Below are positions 8,068 to 13,372 of a stretch of DNA of 14,439 nucleotides, piece by piece. The stretch is from the NCBI GenBank assembly GCA_003446315.1, contig DMBA01000181.1, positions 6,257-20,695 of the forward strand, written 5' to 3'. Below the pieces are notes generated by a model. That model saw only the letters and a list, made by a program, of their open reading frames with translations. It searched no databases and was not told the origin of the DNA. Within the stretch, counting starts at the first letter, position 1; the number at the start of each line of letters is the position of its first letter. The DNA is from Ruminococcus sp. Lineage in GTDB: Bacteria > Bacillota > Clostridia > Oscillospirales > Ruminococcaceae. Both the position numbers and the translations under genes were made by a program.

Positions 8068-8094
8068 ACGGGAACCTCCTTTTGGATGTTTTTT

Positions 8095-8134
8095 GAACAG
8101 CGCTTTGCAGTAGATGCAAAGCAGAACGCTGTTC
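8095..8134 (-). promoter_or_regulatory. Long hairpin in the ftsE leader, just before its ribosome site
   Basis: On the minus strand GAACAGC (8134-8128), a five-base bulge, GCTTTGCA (8122-8115), loop TCTAC, TGCAAAGC (8109-8102), GCTGTTC (8101-8095). This is 15 perfect pairs with one bulge. It ends 15 bases before GGAGG and is followed by A-rich sequence, not a T-run, so it is not a terminator in the direction of ftsE. It may stabilise the mRNA, affect ribosome loading or bind a protein; which one is unknown. Confidence 0.55.
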
Positions 8135-8155
8135 CGTCTTCCGATGGTAGAAAAG

Positions 8156-8183
8156 TAAATATTTTGAACATAGAAAGTGCCAA
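8156..8183 (-). promoter_or_regulatory. ftsE: Possible weak promoter for the ftsE operon
   Basis: TTGGCA (8178-8183) and TATTTA (8156-8161) are separated by 16 bases on the minus strand. The -35 matches consensus well, the -10 poorly. The -35 lies within the second arm of the regulator's terminator hairpin. Start of transcription would be near 8149, leaving a leader of about 80 bases that contains the hairpin at 8095-8134. Without it the operon would depend on read-through. Confidence 0.3.
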
Positions 8184-8205
8184 ACGAAGCAGATCGTTTG
8201 GCACT
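8176..8205 (-). terminator. Transcription terminator hairpin after the CdaR-like gene
   Basis: A perfect 12-pair stem, AGTGCCAAACGA with TCGTTTGGCACT, and a six-base loop, 38 bases after the regulator stop. On the minus strand it is followed by TTTCTATGTTC, a short and interrupted U tract, so termination may be partial. Confidence 0.6.
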
Positions 8206-8243
8206 CCCCAGTTACAAACAAAGCATTTGCTGCCTCATCCCGA

Positions 8244-9329
8244 TCAGAACTTCACAGGACTTGCAGACAGATATTTTTTGACCATCAAAGCGATCTTGAA
8301 GATGATAGCGTGGTCGAATTCACGCAGGTCAAGACCGGTGAGCTTCTTGATCTTCTCGAGTCTGTACACCAAAGTGTTGCGGTGCACGAACAGTTTACGG
8401 GAAGTTTCAGAAACATTCAGATTATTTTCGAAGAAGCGCTGGATGGTAAACAGCGTTTCATGATCGAGGCTTTCGATGCTGCCGCGCTTAAAGACCTCAT
8501 GCAGGAAGGTTTCGCAGAGGGTGGTCGGCAGGTGGTAGATCAGGCGGGCGATACCGAGGTTATCGTAGCTGACGATGACCTTATCCGTATCGAAGACCTT
8601 TCCGACTTCGAGTGCCATCTGGGCTTCCTTGAAGGAACGGGCGAGGTCTTTGACACCGATGACGCTGGTACCGATGCCGACATTGACGCGGGTATAGAAC
8701 TCACTGGAAAGCGTATCTGCAATCGAGCGTGCGAGCTTTTCGAGGTCTTTGCTTTCGACTGTCGATTTGATTTCCTTGACCAGAACGATGTCTGTTTCCG
8801 TGATATTGAAAACAAAGTCCTTGCTTTTATCCGGGAACAGATTCTGAATGACATCATAAGCGGAGATGTCGTTTGCGGAAACGATGCGGATGAGGAACAC
8901 AACGCGGCTGATCTCCGCATTGAAGTGGAGTTCACGCGCCTTGACGACAATATCACCGGGCAGAACATTATCGAGGACAACATTCTTGATGAAGTTATTG
9001 CGGTCATATTTTTCATCATAATACTGTTTGATGCTGGACATTGCGATTGCAAGGATATCAGCATACTTTGCAGCATTTTCATCGGTACCTTCCACGAACA
9101 CTGCATAATCAGGTGTTGTGCGGACACCGAACGGCTTATAGGTATAGCCGTCGCGGATAAAGAGGTCACCTGACTCATTCATATCCATTGAAACGAACTC
9201 GTTCGTTGTGCCGACGCGGTTCGGATCGCTGCAAGCAATGATGGTTGCAGTTTCATCGACAACGCCGATGGTTGCGTGGATGGTATCGTGCATCTGGACG
9301 ACAAGTCCCTGAAACGGTCTGTTAGACAT
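8244..9329 (-). CDS. CdaR/PucR-family transcriptional regulator
   Basis: This is a 361-residue protein. The N-terminus (about 8-45, with IIACSDPNRVGTTNE) resembles the sugar-diacid recognition domain of CdaR regulators; the centre (about 110-250) resembles the CdaR GGDEF-like region; residues 293-353 hold the PucR-type helix-turn-helix (FENNLNVSETSRKLFVHRNT then LVYRLEKIKKLTGLDL). Family members control uptake or breakdown of small metabolites such as glycerate, glucarate, purines or proline; the effector here cannot be read. Start ATG 9329 has AAGGGA eight bases upstream; an in-frame TTG at 9335 is too close to that site. It has its own promoter (9469-9477), palindromes upstream and a hairpin downstream, so it is probably a single-gene unit with optional read-through from argS. 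Its targets could include the nearby glycoside hydrolases, but nothing here proves it. Confidence 0.85.
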   Translation of the reverse strand: MSNRPFQGLVVQMHDTIHATIGVVDETATIIACSDPNRVGTTNEFVSMDMNESGDLFIRDGYTYKPFGVRTTPDYAVFVEGTDENAAKYADILAIAMSSIKQYYDEKYDRNNFIKNVVLDNVLPGDIVVKARELHFNAEISRVVFLIRIVSANDISAYDVIQNLFPDKSKDFVFNITETDIVLVKEIKSTVESKDLEKLARSIADTLSSEFYTRVNVGIGTSVIGVKDLARSFKEAQMALEVGKVFDTDKVIVSYDNLGIARLIYHLPTTLCETFLHEVFKRGSIESLDHETLFTIQRFFENNLNVSETSRKLFVHRNTLVYRLEKIKKLTGLDLREFDHAIIFKIALMVKKYLSASPVKF

Positions 9330-9406
9330 AATCAAATTCCCTTCGCTTTCTTCATGATTTTTTGAATGGGGAGTGCCATGATTACAAGCAAGAGGGAAGT
9401 GCCGTT

Positions 9407-9451
9407 ACAGCAGGATCGGCGTGACATGCAGACACAGTATATGCCTGCTGT
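9407..9451 (-). promoter_or_regulatory. Inverted repeat in the leader of the CdaR-like gene
   Basis: ACAGCAGG (9407-9414) and CCTGCTGT (9444-9451) form eight perfect pairs enclosing 29 bases, within the approximately 130-base leader downstream of the predicted promoter. No T-run follows on either side, so a terminator is unlikely. Function unknown. Confidence 0.35.
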
Positions 9452-9468
9452 GACCGAAACTATTACAG

Positions 9469-9477
9469 ATTGTAACA
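9469..9477 (-). promoter_or_regulatory. Extended -10 promoter for the CdaR-like gene
   Basis: On the minus strand TGTTACAAT gives a TGn extended element and -10 TACAAT (9469-9474). No good -35 exists at 16-18 bases, which extended -10 promoters tolerate, or which points to activation. The predicted start near 9462 leaves a leader of about 133 bases. Confidence 0.5.
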
Positions 9478-9510
9478 CATTTCCCTTGCTTAATTGTTAC
9501 CAAACTATGA

Positions 9511-9530
9511 ACAGAATGTTAATATTCTGT
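9511..9530. promoter_or_regulatory. Near-perfect 20-base palindrome, operator candidate
   Basis: ACAGAAT and ATTCTGT arms flank GTTAAT, so nine of ten symmetric positions pair. It lies about 50-70 bases upstream of the predicted transcription start of the CdaR-like gene, a usual place for an activator or autoregulator site. Confidence 0.45.
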
Positions 9531-9531
9531 G

Positions 9532-9576
9532 AATTCGGGTAAAATTACCGATTTTCCTTGTAAAATTTACCGAATT
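9532..9576. repeat. Two AT-rich palindromes in tandem, 21 bases apart
   Basis: GTAAAATTACCGA begins at 9539 and GTAAAATTTACCGA at 9560; each is palindromic in its core (GTAAAATTAC, GTAAAATTTAC). The offset of 21 bases is two helical turns, so both would face the same side of the DNA. Outer arms AATTCGG (9532-9538) and CCGAATT (9570-9576) make the whole block an inverted repeat. This looks like an operator cluster; without a T-run it is a poor argS terminator. The full gap 9330-9623 holds no gene that I can support. Confidence 0.45.
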
Positions 9577-9623
9577 TTGCATTTGGAAAGTCTCAGAAGC
9601 GTAACTTAAACGTTACAAACCGG

Positions 9624-11393
9624 TTACATTTTTTCAGGAGCTGTAACCTTCAATAGACCGAGCACATTGCCCAGCACCTGTCTTGCGGCATCGCAGAGCA
9701 GCAGACGCGCATCCCGCAGCTCCGCAGATTCGGCATCCCGCACCTTGCAGGAGTCATAGAACTTATGGAACTGTGCAGCCAGATCGACGGAATATTTTGT
9801 CAGTCTGGACGGGTCGAGCTGATTTGCAGCGGATGTGATCTCAGCGGGCAGCAGAGCGAGCTGACGGATCAATTCGCGCTCGGCGGGGGTGGAGAGCAGC
9901 TCTGTTTTTGCGGTATTTGCATCCGGAACAGCCACGCCTGCATCGGCGAGATTCCGGATCAGGCTGCAAATACGGGCATGTGCATACTGCACATAATAAA
10001 CGGGATTTGAAGAAGATTTTTCTACAGCTAAGTCCAGATCAAACTCAAAATGCGAGTTTGCTTCACGCAGATTGAAGAAGAATCTTGCTGCATCCACCGG
10101 AATATCTTCCAGCAGTGTGACGAGTGTCAGTGCTTTTCCGCTTCGCTTGGACTGCTTGACCGGCTGACCGTCCCGCATTACGGCGACCATCTGCATGAGC
10201 ACAACAGTCAGGCGGGATGCATCCACGCCGAGCGCAGTGAGTGCAGCTTTGAGGCGCGGCACATAGCCGTGATGGTCTGCGCCGAGAATATCAATTGCGC
10301 GGTTGAAGTTTCTGGTCACAAGTTTATTATAATGGTATGCGATATCCGGCACGACATAAGTCGGGATGCCGTTGGAACGGACGATGACAAAGTCCTTATC
10401 TGCGCCGAGTTCTTCTGCTTTGAACCACAGAGCGCCTTCTTTTTCATAGGTATAGCCGCTGTCTTTGAGCTGCTGAATGATCTGTGCGACGCTGCCGTTT
10501 GCGTGCAGCGTGCTTTCCGGGAACCATGTGTCATAGTGGATCCGGTATTGTGCGAGGTCATCCTGCAAGCCCTGAATATTCTTCGGAAGGGCGAAATCCA
10601 CGAGTGCTTTTTTGCGGTCTTCCTCGGAAGCATCTGCAAAAGCATTGCCGTTTAAGTCATAGAAATTCTTCGCATGTGCGATGATATCCTGACCCAGATA
10701 GACATCTTCGGGCATCGGGAAATCTGCTGTGTTGCCGTTTTCGCCGTAAATACGCTTGCAGACATCTTCGAGATCGGCAGCAGACTGACAAACAGTCTGA
10801 CCCTTTTCAGAGCAGATCTGCAAATACCGCAGAGAGAGCGATTTGCCGAATTTTTCGATCTGGTTGCCGGCATCGTTGATATAGAATTCACGTTCTGTCT
10901 CATAGCCGGCAGCCTGCAAAACGGAAGCGAGACAGTCGCCGATTGCGCCGCCGCGGGCATTTCCGACATGCATGGGGCCGGTCGGGTTCGCGGAAACGAA
11001 TTCCACAAGCACCCGTTCGCCTGCACCGATATTGACCTTGCCGTAATCGCTGCCTTCCGCCTTGACATTGCGGATGACATCGGAATACCAGCGCTGAGCG
11101 AGATAAAAGTTCATGAAACCGGGGCCTGCGATCTCGACCTTTTCGAAGGAAGAATCCTGAAGATCGAGTGCACCTGCGATCGCTTCGGCGATCTTGCGCG
11201 GTGCCATATGCAGTGTTTTGGCAGAGACCATTGCGACATTTGCGGCGAAATCGCCGTGTGCGCGGTCAGCGGGAATTTCAATATTGAAGGCAGGCAGGGG
11301 TTCGGCACTGAATGTGCCGTCTGCGACGAGTCGTCCCATTGCCTCCAGAATCAGAGATTTTGCCTCATCGGCAGAAGCGGATATATGATTCAA
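9624..11393 (-). CDS. argS: Arginyl-tRNA synthetase
   Basis: This 589-residue class I aminoacyl-tRNA synthetase attaches arginine to tRNA-Arg in the cytoplasm. The N-terminal Add-1 domain occupies about 1-115. The HIGH motif appears in SANPTGPMHVGN (H142 to N145), and the KMSKS-like loop is KQSKRSG (413-419). Other family blocks are YINDAGNQIEKFG and LGADHHGYVPRL. The DALR anticodon-binding domain runs from about 465 to the end. Length is normal. The start is TTG 11393 with GGAG nine bases upstream; the next in-frame Met is residue 19, inside the first helix of the N-terminal domain. It follows the DUF1934 gene by 15 bases; a DUF1934 gene beside argS is also known in Bacillus (ywiB-argS), supporting a conserved pairing. 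Confidence 0.97.
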   Translation of the reverse strand: MNHISASADEAKSLILEAMGRLVADGTFSAEPLPAFNIEIPADRAHGDFAANVAMVSAKTLHMAPRKIAEAIAGALDLQDSSFEKVEIAGPGFMNFYLAQRWYSDVIRNVKAEGSDYGKVNIGAGERVLVEFVSANPTGPMHVGNARGGAIGDCLASVLQAAGYETEREFYINDAGNQIEKFGKSLSLRYLQICSEKGQTVCQSAADLEDVCKRIYGENGNTADFPMPEDVYLGQDIIAHAKNFYDLNGNAFADASEEDRKKALVDFALPKNIQGLQDDLAQYRIHYDTWFPESTLHANGSVAQIIQQLKDSGYTYEKEGALWFKAEELGADKDFVIVRSNGIPTYVVPDIAYHYNKLVTRNFNRAIDILGADHHGYVPRLKAALTALGVDASRLTVVLMQMVAVMRDGQPVKQSKRSGKALTLVTLLEDIPVDAARFFFNLREANSHFEFDLDLAVEKSSSNPVYYVQYAHARICSLIRNLADAGVAVPDANTAKTELLSTPAERELIRQLALLPAEITSAANQLDPSRLTKYSVDLAAQFHKFYDSCKVRDAESAELRDARLLLCDAARQVLGNVLGLLKVTAPEKM

Positions 11394-11408
11394 TGAGCAG
11401 CACTCCTT

Positions 11409-11876
11409 TCAGATTCGCGTTGTTTTGCCGCCTGACCGGTTTGTATCCAGCAGGCTGACATTCAGATCTATTGTATTGACAGCCGAATAAGTTTCACCGA
11501 CATCCAGCATATAGCGCAGGCGAAGCGTTCCGCCTTTTTCGGTCAGATCGGCTGCGATTAGCGTGGTACAAAGCATCATTTCCATAGAACCGAGCATGGT
11601 TTTATAGCGCACAGGATGGGTTCTGCCGGGTTCCAGCACCATAACTGCCTCTGCAAAGCCGGTTTTATGGATGGTCACCAGATGCTCTGAGAGGACGGTA
11701 ATGACAGTTTCGCCGACGGTATCGCCGGATTCATCGAGTTCGCGGTAAGCGATCTCAAAATGGTCGCTTTTCTTTTTGAAAAACGCAGTTGTGTTAAGAT
11801 CGGAGATGTCTGTTTCGCTGTCGGCTTCCTGTGTGCTGTGGATGGAAAGCACGGCATTTTCAATGCGTTTTGTCAA
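11409..11876 (-). CDS. DUF1934 (YwiB-like) small beta-barrel protein
   Basis: A 155-residue protein without signal peptide or membrane helix. It is rich in beta-strand type alternation and contains the conserved stretch RYKTMLGSMEMMLCTTL (about 90-106) followed by GGTLRLRYMLDVG, as in DUF1934 proteins. The biochemical role of this family is not established; the fold is calycin-like by family knowledge. Start TTG 11876 is preceded by AAGGGGGT with a seven-base spacer, a strong ribosome site, and there is no early in-frame ATG. It lies 15 bases after the ligase-like gene and 15 before argS, so the three genes form an operon. As in Bacillus it accompanies argS, but no shared mechanism can be deduced from sequence. 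Confidence 0.85.
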   Translation of the reverse strand: MTKRIENAVLSIHSTQEADSETDISDLNTTAFFKKKSDHFEIAYRELDESGDTVGETVITVLSEHLVTIHKTGFAEAVMVLEPGRTHPVRYKTMLGSMEMMLCTTLIAADLTEKGGTLRLRYMLDVGETYSAVNTIDLNVSLLDTNRSGGKTTRI

Positions 11877-11891
11877 ACTCTTACCCCCTTA

Positions 11892-12929
11892 TCAGAAAAC
11901 GCGGTCGGAATGCTCGATCGCCTGTTCAATGAGCTTTTCGACGAGATAGGGATAGCGCATGCCGAGATCTGCCATCAGAGTCGGATAGGCAGCAGCTTCT
12001 GCAAGCTCCGGCATGGTGTTGACTTCTCCGAGCAGGATATCGCCGCGTTCGGTGCAGTAGAGGTCAAACAGCGCGAGCGACTGACATTCGAGCGCACAAT
12101 AAGCATTGATTGCGAGCTCCCGCATGATGCGTGCGGTATCGTCATCGAGGTCTGCCGGCACGATGATCTGTTTCTTGTCATCCTTTTTCAGTTCGCCGAC
12201 AAACGATGCAAACGGCAGATCATATCCGAACACACCGACACGGAATTCTCTGCCTTCGACCAGTTCCTCTGCGAGCACGGAACTGTCACGGGTAAACGCA
12301 CGCTTGACAAGTGCGGCAAGCTGTTCCCGGTTGACGGCAACGCCGGATGCATTTGAGGAATCGCTGCACGAGGGCTTGACATAGATCGGATAATCGAGTT
12401 TTTCGATGATACGGTCATATTCATGTTCCAGACGGTTCAGGTTCCGGCGGGAGACAGATACCCACCGCGGCATCGGGATCCCGGCAGCGGTCAGCAGGGT
12501 ATGGGTCAGGGATTTGTTCCGACAGACCGCAGATCCGCAGACATTATTGCCGACATACGGGATACCGGACAGCTCACAAAGCCCCTGAATGGTACCGTCT
12601 TCGCCGTAAATGCCCTGCAGCAGCGGGAAGATCACATCAATGCGCTTGAGTGTATAGTGTCCGTCATCGAGGATGAGAATGCCGTTATGGGCAGGATCGG
12701 GGGAGAGGACTGCGGGTGTGCAGTCGGGATTCTCCACCCATTTTCCGGTTGCGATCTCGTCATAATCGCCGGGAAAATAGAGCCATCTGCCTTTTTTATT
12801 GATACCGACCGGTACGATCTCATATTTTTCGGTATTCAGCACGCGCAGAATGGAAGCAGCGGAAACCAGAGAAGCCTGATATTCACCTGAAACGCCGCCG
12901 AATAAAACAAGCAGTCGGATTCTTGCCAT
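11892..12929 (-). CDS. ddl: D-alanine--D-alanine ligase family protein (ATP-grasp), divergent active site
   Basis: A 345-residue cytoplasmic ATP-grasp protein of the Ddl family, normal in length. Shared with Ddl: GGVSGE with E16 (DdlB E15), GEDGTIQG (109-116), K139 and K185 (DdlB K97, K144), S191 (S150), D289, E302 and N304 (metal and ATP ligands D257, E270, N272). Changed or missing: Y17 in place of His/Arg, Q104 for the His of LHG, a shortened omega loop lacking FYDYxxKY (so no K215/Y216 pair), L287 for R255, E308 for G276, A313 for S281. In E. coli DdlB those last residues hold the second D-Ala or the reaction intermediate. ATP use therefore looks intact, while D-Ala-D-Ala synthesis is doubtful; another acceptor or amino acid is an inference. 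ATG 12929 has AAGGGG eight bases upstream. It is first in the operon with DUF1934 and argS. Confidence 0.85.
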   Translation of the reverse strand: MARIRLLVLFGGVSGEYQASLVSAASILRVLNTEKYEIVPVGINKKGRWLYFPGDYDEIATGKWVENPDCTPAVLSPDPAHNGILILDDGHYTLKRIDVIFPLLQGIYGEDGTIQGLCELSGIPYVGNNVCGSAVCRNKSLTHTLLTAAGIPMPRWVSVSRRNLNRLEHEYDRIIEKLDYPIYVKPSCSDSSNASGVAVNREQLAALVKRAFTRDSSVLAEELVEGREFRVGVFGYDLPFASFVGELKKDDKKQIIVPADLDDDTARIMRELAINAYCALECQSLALFDLYCTERGDILLGEVNTMPELAEAAAYPTLMADLGMRYPYLVEKLIEQAIEHSDRVF

Positions 12930-13053
12930 GAAAAACGCCCCTTTCGTGTTATTTAATTTGCGTCATTAAAGTTGGAATCTATCGTGATTTGGGCATTTTG
13001 CCATTTGTGCATAATTCCGGCTGTGTTGCGAAGAAACCAATGAAAAACGCTGA

Positions 13054-13111
13054 ACGGATGAAAAAACTGCGTGAACACGAAAAACCCGTGCATCTTTGTC
13101 AGTTTTTCCGT
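13054..13111 (-). promoter_or_regulatory. Stem at the 5' end of the ligase-like operon leader
   Basis: On the minus strand ACGGAAAAACTG (13111-13100) pairs with CAGTTTTT, a four-base bulge TCAT, then CCGT (13069-13054): 12 pairs with one bulge. The enclosed 30 bases contain further short inverted repeats (CACG/CGTG). The stem begins about two bases after the predicted transcription start, leaving over 120 unstructured leader bases before the ATG. A 5' stem of this kind may protect the mRNA; a riboswitch class is not recognisable. Confidence 0.4.
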
Positions 13112-13119
13112 CTTTCTCT

Positions 13120-13148
13120 ATTTTAGCATACTTCACAAAAAAATGCAA
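13120..13148 (-). promoter_or_regulatory. Sigma-A type promoter of the ligase-like/DUF1934/argS operon
   Basis: On the minus strand -35 TTGCAT (13143-13148), a 17-base spacer and -10 TAAAAT (13120-13125) preceded by TGC, an extended -10. Transcription should start near 13113, giving a leader of about 184 bases. Confidence 0.65.
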
Positions 13149-13188
13149 GTGGTTTTTTGCAAAATCACAGATTTTTTTTTGAAAATTT

Positions 13189-13229
13189 CGGGAAGCGGGG
13201 ATTTTGCGGGGAAACTTCTCGTTTTTTTT
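13189..13229 (+). terminator. Terminator-like hairpin with T8 on the plus strand upstream of tex
   Basis: CGGGAAG (13189-13195) pairs with CTTCTCG (13215-13221, one G-U), followed directly by eight T (13222-13229). The 19-base loop is large. No annotated plus-strand gene lies upstream, so it would end antisense or small-RNA transcripts, or insulate tex. Confidence 0.35.
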
Positions 13230-13301
13230 ACCAAATCGGCGGATGGATGCTGCTGTGCACGCGGAATGATTTTGTGATTTGCAGAACTTTGCACAATAGA
13301 A

Positions 13302-13330
13302 TTGCAATTTCCCGCTGTTTGTGCTATAAT
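13302..13330 (+). promoter_or_regulatory. tex: Sigma-A type promoter of tex
   Basis: -35 TTGCAA (13302-13307), a spacer of exactly 17 bases and a consensus -10 TATAAT (13325-13330) with TGC directly before it. Start near 13337 leaves a leader of about 36 bases up to GGAGG (13362-13366) and ATG 13373. Confidence 0.8.
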
Positions 13331-13372
13331 AATGAGTATAGGCAAAGATCCAACCTGATACGGAGGAAGAAA

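Larger units (their letters stand above)
12930..13372. other. Divergent intergenic region between the ligase-like gene and tex
   Basis: This stretch of 443 bases is AT-rich with several A/T tracts (T9 at 13172-13180, T8 at 13222-13229). It holds the promoter and leader of the ligase-like operon, a terminator-like element on the plus strand and the tex promoter, listed separately. Open frames here (for example 12966-13307 on the minus strand) have Lys/Phe-rich compositions expected from AT-rich non-coding DNA and no supporting ribosome site. Confidence 0.7.

Noticed and set aside
8200..9376. TGGGGAGTGCC in opposite orientation on both sides of the CdaR-like gene (8200-8210 and 9366-9376), as if ends of a mobile element
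   Set aside because: Eleven-base matches are expected by chance several times in a window of this size, there is no transposase and no target duplication.
9532..9623. Inverted repeat as an argS terminator
   Set aside because: On the minus strand no T-run follows the AATTCGG/CCGAATT stem, and the GTAAC-type repeats at 9601-9616 form only five pairs.
12930..13113. T-box riboswitch before the argS-containing operon
   Set aside because: No T-box consensus, specifier stem or terminator/antiterminator pair could be found in the leader.
13141..13230. A/T tracts as a replication origin or attachment site
   Set aside because: No DnaA-box cluster, tRNA end or integrase is present; promoters and a terminator explain the tracts.
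12966..13307. Minus-strand open frame of 113 codons between the ligase-like gene and tex
   Set aside because: It covers the predicted promoter, leader and T-tracts, has AT-driven Lys/Phe composition, no recognisable domain and no good ribosome site.
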